Positions 49,237-57,344 of a DNA stretch of 64,000 nt are shown here, piece by piece. The DNA is from Gemmatimonadota bacterium. Lineage in GTDB: Bacteria > Gemmatimonadota > Gemmatimonadetes > Gemmatimonadales > Gemmatimonadaceae. The stretch is from NCBI GenBank assembly GCA_021298395.1, contig JAJTFH010000014.1:32837-96836 (forward strand). The letters run 5' to 3'. Made by a program: the position numbers and the translations under genes. The notes beneath the pieces are model-generated. The model did not search any database and was not told the origin of the DNA. It worked only from the letters and a program-made list of their open reading frames with translations. The first letter of the stretch is position 1, and each line of letters opens with the position of its first letter.

Positions 49237-49991
49237 CGGGCGAAGGTGGCCGAGGGTTCGAGCTCGGCCCGCCCCTCGATGAACTGCCGCACGATGGGGT
49301 CGGTGCTCGCCTTGATCTCGTCGACGGTCCCCACCGCGCGGACCTGCCCCTCGTAGAGCATCGCGATGCGGGTGCCGACGGTGTAGGCGCTCCGCATGTC
49401 ATGCGTGATGACGATCCCGGTGACACCCAACTGCTTCTGCATGCGGACCATGAGGTCGTCGATCACCGCGCTGGTGACGGGGTCGAGTCCCGTGGTCGGC
49501 TCATCGTACAGGAGATACTTGGGACGGAAGGCGATGGCGCGGGCGATGCCGACGCGCTTGCGCATCCCACCGGAGAGCTCACTCGGGAGCTTCTCGCCGA
49601 CGGCATCGTCGAGGTCGACGAGCTCGAGGGCCTCGTGCACGCGATCGCGGATCTGTGCCTCGGTCAGCTTCCCCTGTTTGCGGACCCCCATCGCGACATT
49701 CTCGGCGACGGTCAGGGAATCGAAGAGGGCGGCGAACTGAAAGACATAGCCGATCTTGCCGCGCAGCTCGTAGAGGTCGCGCCGCGAGAGGGTCTGCACC
49801 TCGAGGCCATCGACGAAGACGGTCCCCTCGTCGGGCTCCAAGAGGCCGACGATGTGCTTGATCGCGACCGATTTGCCGGTGCCCGAGAAGCCGATGATGA
49901 CCATCGTCTCCCCTTCCTTCACGTCGAGCGTGAAGCCACGGAGCACCTGGAGCTCACCGAACGCCTTATGAAGGTTCTCGAAGCGGATCAT
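49233..49991 (-). CDS. MlaF-like ABC transporter ATP-binding protein
   Basis: A 252-aa ATPase of the phospholipid-trafficking (Mla/Ttg2A/Mkl) branch. Walker A GFSGTGKSV (an unusual FSGTGKS), Q-loop region VFQFAALFDSLTVAENVAMG typical of MlaF, signature LSGGMRKRVGIARAI, Walker B LLYDEPTTGLDP, H-loop VITHDM. The partners MlaE (permease) and MlaD (MCE protein) are not adjacent, so it must assemble with subunits encoded elsewhere. Confidence 0.88.
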   Translation of the reverse strand: MIRFENLHKAFGELQVLRGFTLDVKEGETMVIIGFSGTGKSVAIKHIVGLLEPDEGTVFVDGLEVQTLSRRDLYELRGKIGYVFQFAALFDSLTVAENVAMGVRKQGKLTEAQIRDRVHEALELVDLDDAVGEKLPSELSGGMRKRVGIARAIAFRPKYLLYDEPTTGLDPVTSAVIDDLMVRMQKQLGVTGIVITHDMRSAYTVGTRIAMLYEGQVRAVGTVDEIKASTDPIVRQFIEGRAELEPSATFAR

Positions 49992-50053
49992 GGGAGGGAC
50001 GGGGCGTCAGACGGAGCGAGGGACGTATGAACCGAATCATACGCCCCTCGCGT

Positions 50054-50071
50054 CCCGACCGCACGGTCGGG
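50054..50071 (-). terminator. Weak hairpin after the sigma factor gene
   Basis: A 7-bp stem (cccgacc / ggtcggg) with gcac loop downstream of the sigma factor stop. No T run, so termination here is uncertain. Confidence 0.35.
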
Positions 50072-50087
50072 CGGTGTGCCGGGCGGA

Positions 50088-50978
50088 TCAGGCGGCGAAG
50101 CTGCCCAGCGCGCGCCCCACATCGCCTTCACGGAGGCGCTTGAGCGCACGATCGCGCAGCTGGCGGACCCGCTCGCGGGTCACGCCAAGCATCGAGCCGA
50201 TCTCCTCGAGGGTGTGCTCGCGGCCGCCTTCGAGCCCGAAGTAGAGGCGGAGGACCTTCGCGTCTCGCGGCGGGAGGGTCCCGAGCGCATGCTCGATCTC
50301 GTCGTTGAGGAAGCGGTTCATCGCCTCCTCCTCGGTGTCGGGCATCTCGTCGGCGACGAAGCGCTCGATGAGGGAGCGATCGCCGTCCGGGTCCATCGGG
50401 GCGTCGAGGCGGACGTCGCCGGTGTTGAGGGCGGCGAGCGACTGCACGACGTCGACGGAGAGGCCGGTCAGCTGCGAGAGCTCTTCCGGGGTGGGCTCGC
50501 GCCGGAGCTTCTGGCGGAGGATCTCGGAGGCCTTGATGATGCGCGAGAGGTCCGCGGTGCGGTTGAGCGGGACGCGGACGGTGCGGCCCTGCCGGGCGAG
50601 CGAGGAGAGGATCGCCTGACGGATCCACCAGACGGCGTAGGAGATGAACTTCACCCCCTGATCGGGGTCGAACTTCCGGGCGGCGGTGAGGAGGCCGACG
50701 TTCCCCTCGCCGATGAGGTCGATGAGGGGGAGACCGCGGTTCTGATACTTCTTGGCGACGGAGATGACGAAGCGCAGGTTGCGCTTCACGAGCTCCTGCA
50801 GGGCATCCGGGTCGCCGGCGCGGATCTTCCGGGCGACCTCGATCTCCTCGTTCCCCTTGAGGAGGGGATAGGTGGAGACCTCGTAGAGGTACTGGTCGAG
50901 GATGTCGCGCTCCGGCTCGGCCGGGGCGATCCCGGCGGGGGCGGTGCGGCGCTTCCTGCGCTTGGTGTCGGTGGTCAT
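50088..50978 (-). CDS. RNA polymerase sigma-70 factor, RpoD/SigA type, short form
   Basis: A 296-aa group 1/2 sigma factor. Region 1.2 (ILDQYLYEVSTYPLL), region 2 (NLRFVISVAKKYQNRGLPLIDLIGEGNVGLLTAARKFD with FISYAVWWIRQAI for -10 recognition), region 3 and region 4 (TLEEIGSMLGVTRERVRQLRDRALKRLR) are all seen; region 1.1 is absent. Short RpoD-like factors serve as the principal sigma in several phyla, and the -10 and -35 contact helices look standard, matching the TTGACC/TA-N3-T promoters of the neighbouring tRNAs. A TATCTT -10-like hexamer lies about 35 nt upstream. Confidence 0.92.
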   Translation of the reverse strand: MTTDTKRRKRRTAPAGIAPAEPERDILDQYLYEVSTYPLLKGNEEIEVARKIRAGDPDALQELVKRNLRFVISVAKKYQNRGLPLIDLIGEGNVGLLTAARKFDPDQGVKFISYAVWWIRQAILSSLARQGRTVRVPLNRTADLSRIIKASEILRQKLRREPTPEELSQLTGLSVDVVQSLAALNTGDVRLDAPMDPDGDRSLIERFVADEMPDTEEEAMNRFLNDEIEHALGTLPPRDAKVLRLYFGLEGGREHTLEEIGSMLGVTRERVRQLRDRALKRLREGDVGRALGSFAA

Positions 50979-51049
50979 TGCGGTGATGCTGGAGTGAAGC
51001 GAGCGAGCCCAAAGATAGGCCGTGGCAGGATTTCCGCCAGTTTTCTACC

Positions 51050-51078
51050 TTGACCCCTGCAGTACGCTCGGATAGGTT
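51050..51078 (+). promoter_or_regulatory. Promoter of the tRNA-Ala-Gly-Val operon
   Basis: -35 TTGACC (51050-51055), 17-nt spacer, -10 TAGGTT (51073-51078). The start would fall about 35 nt before tRNA-Ala. The same -35 and spacing recur at 53054-53082. Confidence 0.75.
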
Positions 51079-51118
51079 TTTTGGTTCCTGACGGACACCC
51101 CGGTAACGGGAACCGCCC

Positions 51119-51191
<73 letters not shown>

Positions 51192-51273
51192 CTGCTGGGC
51201 CGGGCGCGACGGACGGCTTGGTGTGGATGGGACAGGGTTGGAGGCTGTACGGGGTGCGGGTCGGCTCCGGTTC

Positions 51274-51346
51274 GCGGGAATAGCTCAGTTGGTAGAGCAC
51301 AACCTTGCCAAGGTTGGGGTCGCGGGTTCGAGTCCCGTTTCCCGCT
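51274..51346 (+). tRNA. tRNA-Gly (GCC)
   Basis: 73 nt: acceptor GCGGGAA/TTCCCGC with U73, D arm GCTC/GAGC, anticodon loop TTGCCAA (GCC), T arm GCGGG/CCCGT. CCA not encoded. Confidence 0.97.
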
Positions 51347-51349
51347 CTC

Positions 51350-51423
51350 GGGCGGTTAGCTCAGTTGGTTAGAGCGCCACGTTGACATCGTGGAGGTCAC
51401 AAGTTCGAGTCTTGTACCGCCCA
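51350..51423 (+). tRNA. tRNA-Val (GAC)
   Basis: 74 nt: acceptor GGGCGGT/ACCGCCC, anticodon loop TTGACAT (GAC) in stem CCACG/CGTGG, T arm ACAAG/CTTGT. Only 3 nt after tRNA-Gly. CCA not encoded. Confidence 0.97.
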
Positions 51424-51424
51424 T

Positions 51425-51455
51425 CGCCCCACGGCCGACGCCGGTCCGTGGGGCG
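51425..51455 (+). terminator. Hairpin after tRNA-Val
   Basis: A 10-bp stem (cgccccacgg / ccgtggggcg) with an 11-nt loop, followed by ttcgcttccc. It ends the three-tRNA transcript or attenuates reading into the next gene. Confidence 0.6.
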
Positions 51456-51480
51456 TTCGCTTCCCTCCAACCCCCGTCCG

Positions 51481-53046
51481 ATGCGCCTCTCTCGCGCCCT
51501 GCCGGTCCTTGCGCTCCTCGCTGCCCCCATCCGCCTCGTCGCGGCGCAGGGGGAGTGCCCCGTGGAGACCCTCACCCCCGCCGCGCTCACCACGGTCACG
51601 CTCTCCGTGAACCGCGCGGTCCAGGCCGATTCCGCCTCGGCGCCCAAGGCGCTCCGGGAGGCGATGAAGGGGTTGAGCGATGAGAAGAAGTTCACCGCCA
51701 ACCTGGTCGGCGCCGGCTTCCTCAGGGCGCAGATCTACGTCCTCTGGATGCATCAGGCGGGGACCTCGGAGACGATGACCCCCGAGCAGCTGGGCGTGAA
51801 CATTCCGAAGGGACAGACGAGCCAGCCGATCGACCTCGCGCGGGCCGCGGACTCCCTCCTCAAGGTGGTCGAGGCGGCGGGGCCGGCGTGCACCGAGCTG
51901 ACGCTCCAATGGCGGCAGTCGAAGCCCTGGACCGAGCGGATCAACAAGGCGTACACCGCCTTCGGCGCGGGGAACATCGATTCCGCCTCGTACTGGGCCG
52001 ACCGGGCGTCGCTCCTCTACGCGACCTCGCCCTTCGTCCACAACATCAAGGCGCAGCTCGCGAGCGCGCGGGGCGATACCCCGACGATGCTCGCACAGCT
52101 CCGACTCGCCGTCGCCGCGGCGGCGAAGGACACCTCGCTCGCGGAGACGGAGAAGCAGCTGCGGTTCCAGCTCGCCTCCACGGCGCAGACCTATGCGATG
52201 ACCGGTGGCGCCGCGCAGAAGGCCGAGCTCAACGCCGAGGCGCTGGCGCTCTTCCAAGGGCTCCTCGAGAGGTACCCGTCGACGATGGATGGGACGTACG
52301 CCTTCTCGGCGGCCAGCGAGATTTTGCAGATACAGGCTGATTCCGTGGCCCTGCGGACGTTCCTCGCCCCGCTGGTGACGAACCCGGCGAAGTACACCGA
52401 CCTGACGCTCCTGCTCGGCGCCGAGACGGCGCGCGCGAGTCAGCGGTCGGCCGACGCGATCGCGCTGTATGAGGGCGCGCTCGCCAAGAACGCGAACATC
52501 CGCGACGCGAACTACTTCCTCGCCTACCTGTACTACGAGGCGAAGCAGGCGGACAAGATGCTCCCACTCACCGATCGGTTGATCGCGATCGACCCGTCGA
52601 ACGGTGACAACTACCTCATGAAGGCGTACGCGTACTCGCTCTTCGTCGGGACGGAGAAGGACCCGAAGAAGAAGGCCGAGTATCAGAAGCTGCAGGACTC
52701 CCTCTCGGCGGAGGAGGGGAAGCTCGCGGCGGCGCACAAGATGCAGATCACGCGATTCGAGCGAAAGGCACAGGGCGCAGCTTTGGGGGGGGCGGTGGAG
52801 AACCTCGCGAAGGTGGCGCGGCCCTTCACCGTGACGGTCGAGTTCATGGACACGAAGGGCGCGGTGCTCGAGACGATGACGGCCGAGGTGCCGGAGACGG
52901 CGCCGGGGGCGCGAGGGGAGTTCCAGCTCGAGCCGACGAAGCCCGGGATCGTGGCCTTCCGGTATCGTCCGCTGGTGATGCCGCCGCCGGCACCGGCGCG
53001 TCCGGCGGGCGCGGCGCGTCCCGCGGCGCCGGTGCGCAAACCCTGA
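51481..53046 (+). CDS. Exported helical-repeat (TPR-like) protein
   Basis: A 521-aa protein with a signal peptide (MRLSRALPVLALLAAPIRLV, cleavage near AAQ). The body is alpha-helical, with TPR-like pairs such as YTAFGAGNIDSASYWADRASLLY, ADAIALYEGALAKNANIRDANYFLAYLYYEAKQ and LIAIDPSNGDNYLMKAYAYSL; the last 100 residues are a beta domain (FTVTVEFMDTKGAVLETMTAEV) and an Ala/Pro tail. Two cysteines (GECPVE, GPACTEL) may form a disulfide. No enzyme motif is visible; likely a periplasmic scaffold. Confidence 0.75.
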   Translation: MRLSRALPVLALLAAPIRLVAAQGECPVETLTPAALTTVTLSVNRAVQADSASAPKALREAMKGLSDEKKFTANLVGAGFLRAQIYVLWMHQAGTSETMTPEQLGVNIPKGQTSQPIDLARAADSLLKVVEAAGPACTELTLQWRQSKPWTERINKAYTAFGAGNIDSASYWADRASLLYATSPFVHNIKAQLASARGDTPTMLAQLRLAVAAAAKDTSLAETEKQLRFQLASTAQTYAMTGGAAQKAELNAEALALFQGLLERYPSTMDGTYAFSAASEILQIQADSVALRTFLAPLVTNPAKYTDLTLLLGAETARASQRSADAIALYEGALAKNANIRDANYFLAYLYYEAKQADKMLPLTDRLIAIDPSNGDNYLMKAYAYSLFVGTEKDPKKKAEYQKLQDSLSAEEGKLAAAHKMQITRFERKAQGAALGGAVENLAKVARPFTVTVEFMDTKGAVLETMTAEVPETAPGARGEFQLEPTKPGIVAFRYRPLVMPPPAPARPAGAARPAAPVRKP

Positions 53047-53053
53047 TCGCGCG

Positions 53054-53082
53054 TTGACCCTGTGGATGGGGGGACCTATCTT
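53054..53082 (+). promoter_or_regulatory. Promoter of the tRNA-Arg-Pro pair
   Basis: -35 TTGACC (53054-53059), 17-nt spacer, -10 TATCTT (53077-53082), 46 nt before tRNA-Arg. Confidence 0.75.
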
Positions 53083-53128
53083 TCGGGTTCCTCCAGAATC
53101 GCAGGGCATCGCGACCTGAGGGTGCTGG

Positions 53129-53202
53129 GCGCTCGTAGCTCAATTGGATAGAGCATCTGACTACGGATCAGAAGGTTGGGAGTTCGAGTCTCTCCGGGCG
53201 CA
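53129..53202 (+). tRNA. tRNA-Arg (ACG)
   Basis: 74 nt: acceptor GCGCTCG/CGGGCGC with one T-G pair, anticodon loop CTACGGA (ACG, so A34 is expected to become inosine) in stem TCTGA/TCAGA, T arm GGGAG/CTCTC. CCA not encoded. Confidence 0.97.
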
Positions 53203-53253
53203 TGGACGCAGGTGGTTGGGACAGGTGTCAGAGTGAAGTCTTTACCGAGAATT

Positions 53254-53327
<74 letters not shown>

Positions 53328-53341
53328 CTGATGTAAACGAA

Positions 53342-53373
53342 CGCCCCGCATCGGGTTCACTCGGTGCGGGGCG
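53342..53373. terminator. Bidirectional terminator between tRNA-Pro and the NDH-2 fusion gene
   Basis: A 12-bp stem (cgccccgcatcg / cggtgcggggcg, one G-T pair) with an 8-nt loop. It overlaps the last codons of the minus-strand NDH-2 gene. Confidence 0.75.
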
Positions 53374-55003
53374 ATCCCATTCCGGGAGCGGGGGGCGTCC
53401 TCGGCGACAGTGAGGCATGCAGGGCCTCACTCGCCCCGGCGATCAGGGTCGCGGCCTCACGTCGGATCTGCACGAGCCGTACGCGGCTCGTCGCACGCAC
53501 CGTTGCGGTCCGTCGGACGCGCTGGAAGACCGCGACCTCACCGAACTGCTGACCCGGACCCAGCGTGGCGACTCGTGTCTCGGTCCCGTCCTCCCCCCGC
53601 TTGATCACCTCCACCTCGCCCTCTTGGATCAAGAAGAGACTCGTGCCAACATCCCCCTCGCGCACGATGTCCTGCCCGGCATCGAAGAAGACGCGGGTAA
53701 CGTTCATCGGGGCATCGGCGCGCAGGTTGAGAAAGTCTCGTCCGACGATCGCGGTCATGAGCCAGCTATAGAGGACTCGGCACTTCTTCTCCCAGAGCGG
53801 GACGTAGAGGAGCATGAAGGCGCGCCAGACGAGCCAGGCGGCCGTGCCAGTCAAACGGATCGGCACCCCATTCAGCTTCGCGATCGCACGCCGATGCCCG
53901 ATGGCGCAGGCATCACCCAACCCGGTGAACCGGTACGGCGCCAACTCGGCTTGGTCGAGCGTCCGACCGATGTTCTGACCGATGAGCCGGCCCACCGTCA
54001 TCGCCCAGATGGCCAGTCCCGGCGCGGTCCCGCCATCGGCGAGTGGCACCGCGGCGCAGTCGCCGCCCGCCCAGACGTTCGTCCGCCCGTCGACGCGGGC
54101 GAATCGGTCGGTCATGATCCTCTGGTGTGCGTCCCGCGGCACCGCGAGCCCCGCAATCACCGGCACCGCAGACATCCCCGCGCAGGCCACGACCGTCCGC
54201 GTCGGGATGCGCGTCCCATCCGAGAGGATTGCCTCCTCTGACGAGGCAGAGGCGAGTTTGGTCTGGAGTCGCACCTCGATCATGGGATCCCGCGCGAAGG
54301 CCGACTCGACGTATCGCGACGTCCAGGGTTCCCGACTGCCGAGTTCCGGGAGCAGCGTGGGGGTCGACGCCACCAGGACGATCCGGATCTCCCGCACCTC
54401 GATGTTGGGGAAGTGCGCACGTGCGACCAGCGGGAGGAACTCGCTCAGCTCCCCTGCCACCTCGCACCCCGCGAAGCTCCCGCCGACCACCACGAAGGTG
54501 AGGAGGCGGCGACGCTCGACGGGATCGGGCTCCATGTCCGCGAGCTCGAGCATCTCCACGAACTGGTTCCGCGCCGCGAAGCAGGCGGCGTAGGATTTGA
54601 GGCGCAGTGCGTGCTCCGCGAGTCCCGGGAAGCGTCCGAGGTGTTCCGTCGAACCGAGCGCGAGGACGAGGTGATCATAGGCCAACTCGAGCGGGCGGCC
54701 GTCGAGTTGCCGGGCCACCGTGACGCGGTGGCGATCGAGATCGATCGATTGCACCTCGGCATTGATGAAGTCCCCGGGAGCGAAGAGCCGCCGGGCCGGA
54801 CTCAGCATATCAGTCGGCTGCAGGGTGCCCGTGAGCATCTCCGGTACGAGCCCGTGGAAGCACTGGAAGTTCTCGTTGCTCACCACGGTGAGTCGCACCC
54901 GTCCGGCACGGAGACGGGATCGTAGTGCGCGCGCGAGGTTGATGGCGACATAGCCGCCGCCGAGACACAGGACGTGCGGCACCGAGGGCGACGCGGTTCG
55001 CAT
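53357..55003 (-). CDS. Type II NADH dehydrogenase-like flavoprotein fused to a cyclic-nucleotide-binding domain
   Basis: A 548-aa protein. Residues 1-410 are an FAD/NAD(P) pyridine-nucleotide oxidoreductase of the NDH-2 type: LCLGGGYVAINLARAL (FAD), FVVVGGSFAGCEVAGELSEF (NADH), NVWAGGDCAAVPLADGG, then a hydrophobic segment near AAWLVWRAFMLLYVPLW that may dock on the membrane. Residues about 430-525 are a CRP-type cyclic-nucleotide-binding beta roll (IVREGDVGTSLFLIQEGEVEV, FGEVAVFQRVRRTATVRA) with the phosphate-contacting Glu and Arg kept. The fusion suggests electron transfer controlled by cAMP or cGMP. ATG at 55003 overlaps the upstream stop (TGATG); last gene of a four-gene operon. Confidence 0.85.
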   Translation of the reverse strand: MRTASPSVPHVLCLGGGYVAINLARALRSRLRAGRVRLTVVSNENFQCFHGLVPEMLTGTLQPTDMLSPARRLFAPGDFINAEVQSIDLDRHRVTVARQLDGRPLELAYDHLVLALGSTEHLGRFPGLAEHALRLKSYAACFAARNQFVEMLELADMEPDPVERRRLLTFVVVGGSFAGCEVAGELSEFLPLVARAHFPNIEVREIRIVLVASTPTLLPELGSREPWTSRYVESAFARDPMIEVRLQTKLASASSEEAILSDGTRIPTRTVVACAGMSAVPVIAGLAVPRDAHQRIMTDRFARVDGRTNVWAGGDCAAVPLADGGTAPGLAIWAMTVGRLIGQNIGRTLDQAELAPYRFTGLGDACAIGHRRAIAKLNGVPIRLTGTAAWLVWRAFMLLYVPLWEKKCRVLYSWLMTAIVGRDFLNLRADAPMNVTRVFFDAGQDIVREGDVGTSLFLIQEGEVEVIKRGEDGTETRVATLGPGQQFGEVAVFQRVRRTATVRATSRVRLVQIRREAATLIAGASEALHASLSPRTPPAPGMGSPRTE

Positions 55004-55488
55004 CACCCCGCCGCGTAATGCCACGCCGCCAGATGATTCGCGACGTGCATGCTGTGTGCCCGCTCGTAGGCTGCCTTGGAGAGTCGCCCGTAGGCAAAGT
55101 GCGGCTGCAATGGCCCGGTCCACCGGTCGAAGGCTTCGATACGATCCCGGATCGAGGCCAGCGCCTCGTCCCAGGTGCGGGGGGACGGCTCGGGGTCCCC
55201 GGGGATCTCCTGGCGCAGGTCATGACGCATCTGTCCCATGGTGTCGAAGAGCCCGAAGGCGAGCGGCCCGATCGTCGCCCGGAAGAGCCGCGGCTTGAGC
55301 ACGGGGAAGCCCTGCAGGGAGTGCGTGATGCTCCGCGCGCAGTGGTCCAGTGTATGCGGCACATCCCACCCCGGCGTGAGGAACGCGTCGCGCGCGGCGT
55401 CGAGGCGCTCGAGCTCTCGCCGCACCTCGTCGAATGAACGGAGCCGCAGCGGTCGGGGCGCCGGATGGTGACGATGTAGGTCGCCCAT
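55003..55488 (-). CDS. DUF1569 / DinB-like helical protein
   Basis: A 161-aa protein. PGWDVPHTLDHCARSITHSLQGFP with spaced histidines, and the C-terminal HSMHVANHLAAWHYA, resemble DUF1569, a DinB-type four-helix bundle that often binds a metal through histidines. Two further features are the 50-residue middle LFDTMGQMRHDLRQEIPGDPEPSPRTW and no signal peptide. Function unknown. It sits between the peroxidase and the NDH-2 fusion with 1-nt overlaps, so it is probably made with both. Confidence 0.65.
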   Translation of the reverse strand: MGDLHRHHPAPRPLRLRSFDEVRRELERLDAARDAFLTPGWDVPHTLDHCARSITHSLQGFPVLKPRLFRATIGPLAFGLFDTMGQMRHDLRQEIPGDPEPSPRTWDEALASIRDRIEAFDRWTGPLQPHFAYGRLSKAAYERAHSMHVANHLAAWHYAAG

Positions 55489-57344
55489 CAGCTCGCTCTC
55501 GCCGGGGCCCGCGACACTGCGCCTCGACCCTCTCCGACCTTTCCCCAGGGGGCGAAGGCGTTGGCGACGCCGCGCAACGATGCACGGAGATCGGGATAGT
55601 GTCGGATGAGGACGTCGGTCATCGTGTTGTTCTGGATCCAGTCGAGCCCGGGCTGCGTGTAGACCTCGCGGGTGAAGTCCCCCGACAGGAAGCGGTCGGC
55701 ATTGAGTCGGCGCGAGGCCATCAGGACGAAGACCCGGAACGCCGTATCACTGAAGCCGAAGCCCTCGGGCAGCGGTTCGCAGAGGTTGCCGACGAGGAGA
55801 TCGACCTCCTCGACGTCGCGGTAGATCGCCGCGAGCTCGGCCGCCAGCGTGGCGTCACCGCCGGTCAGGTCGAGGAACGTCGTGACGGGCCGCATGTGGA
55901 ATGCCCGACGGAAGGCGTTGTAGCGGGGGATGCCGCGCTCCCGGTCCCGGAGGATATCCACCGTCGCCATATCGAGGTGCTTCCCATCCGGGAGCACGAT
56001 GTTACGAAGGAAATCAGGATAGTTGTGGATGGTGATGGCGCCGGGGTGCGCGATGCCGAAGGAATAGAAGAGGTCCTGGAACGAGAGCCCGTGGGCCATC
56101 GGCTGACGTGCCCGCTCGAAGACGATCTCATCCATCGTGAGCGTGGTGGCGAGTCGTCCCGTGTCCAAGGACCGGAACTCCACCGTGTCGGGGAGAAGCG
56201 AGTGGAGGCGATAGACCGCGACGAACTCCTCCGTCAGGGAGTAGGGGGCCCCATGCATCTCCGTCGGCGACCCCGGGATCCCCGCGATCGCCTCATTCTC
56301 CGAGATGCGCCCCCAGTAGCGGCGGAGCGTCTCGCCGGCGACCCCCCACCAATTCGTCTTCATCCCGAGCTGCACCGCCGGATGCGCCAGGATTCCCGGC
56401 GTCCACTCGAGGGTGTGGATCTTCGCGGTGAGCGCACAGTTCACGAGGCGTGCGGTGTCGAAGAGCTGGTCACTGGTCCAGTCGGGATAATGCCGTCGCA
56501 GGTGATCGCAGATCGCGTTGTGTTCGAGGGCGAAGAGGGTATGCAGCAATTCCAGACCGGTCCACCAATTATCGCTGAAGCCGGTGAGGGGAATGCCCCG
56601 ATGATCGCGCGGAAGGAAGTGATCGACGTGCCCGTCCTCGACGAAGAGCTTGCCGTCACGCGCCTTGCCGCGAAGGGCCGCGGTCTCCACCTCGGAGGAC
56701 CCGTAGATCTGCGAGCCGTCCCACCACGGGGTGCTCTTGTTCTGATAGGCCGGGTGGGTGCGATCGATCTCCCCGAGGGGAGCATCGGGTCGGGTGCGGT
56801 GGACGTGCATCCGCCCGTCCGACCAGCCATCCCCCTCGCGCAGCGGGACCTCGATGTGCCGATCATCGTCATCGTAGTGCCCGAACCAGTCGTGCACCAT
56901 GAACTGGATCCAGGCGGCCGCGAGCAGGTTGAGCGAGGTCGCCGCCTTGAATTCCCGCCGCCGCAGCAGGCGCTCGCTGATTAGTCGCGGGTTCGGAGTG
57001 AGCAGCGCCTCGGGGCTAGGGGCCTCGGTGAGGTGCCGCGGGACATTGCGACCGAAGCGCATGCCGGCGCACCCCATGAGCGGTCGCTCGAGATCGTTGA
57101 ACTTGCCGTCGGAGTGCCGGACGGCGAGGTACTTCGAGTGATCCATCGGACATCGGGCGGCGTCCCCGTATGACTCGAGTGACGGATAGGTGTCGACCAG
57201 ATTGTTCGCCCGCAGCTGATCCCGGAGGGCCACCAGATTGAGGAGGCCCATCCACTTCGGGAGCCGGTGCCAGGGCACGACCCGATTGAGCACCGAGAAC
57301 CCGCCGATGAGGAGTCGCTTGCCGAGTGAGAGTCGATAGGTCAT
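55488..57344 (-). CDS. Animal-type haem peroxidase, fatty-acid alpha-dioxygenase-like
   Basis: A 618-aa member of the cyclooxygenase/peroxidase superfamily. Distal His151 in AWIQFMVHDWFGHYDDDD, proximal His310 in ALTAKIHTLEWTPGILAHP, and a likely catalytic Tyr368 in YSLTEEFVAVYRLHSLLPD all match plant alpha-dioxygenases more closely than COX or myeloperoxidase (recognition from memory). Such enzymes oxygenate free fatty acids at C2 to hydroperoxides that decarboxylate to aldehydes. No signal peptide; a hydrophobic N-terminal stretch (LLIGGFSVLNRVV) may bind membrane. ATG at 57344 overlaps the patatin stop (ATGA). Confidence 0.87.
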   Translation of the reverse strand: MTYRLSLGKRLLIGGFSVLNRVVPWHRLPKWMGLLNLVALRDQLRANNLVDTYPSLESYGDAARCPMDHSKYLAVRHSDGKFNDLERPLMGCAGMRFGRNVPRHLTEAPSPEALLTPNPRLISERLLRRREFKAATSLNLLAAAWIQFMVHDWFGHYDDDDRHIEVPLREGDGWSDGRMHVHRTRPDAPLGEIDRTHPAYQNKSTPWWDGSQIYGSSEVETAALRGKARDGKLFVEDGHVDHFLPRDHRGIPLTGFSDNWWTGLELLHTLFALEHNAICDHLRRHYPDWTSDQLFDTARLVNCALTAKIHTLEWTPGILAHPAVQLGMKTNWWGVAGETLRRYWGRISENEAIAGIPGSPTEMHGAPYSLTEEFVAVYRLHSLLPDTVEFRSLDTGRLATTLTMDEIVFERARQPMAHGLSFQDLFYSFGIAHPGAITIHNYPDFLRNIVLPDGKHLDMATVDILRDRERGIPRYNAFRRAFHMRPVTTFLDLTGGDATLAAELAAIYRDVEEVDLLVGNLCEPLPEGFGFSDTAFRVFVLMASRRLNADRFLSGDFTREVYTQPGLDWIQNNTMTDVLIRHYPDLRASLRGVANAFAPWGKVGEGRGAVSRAPARAS

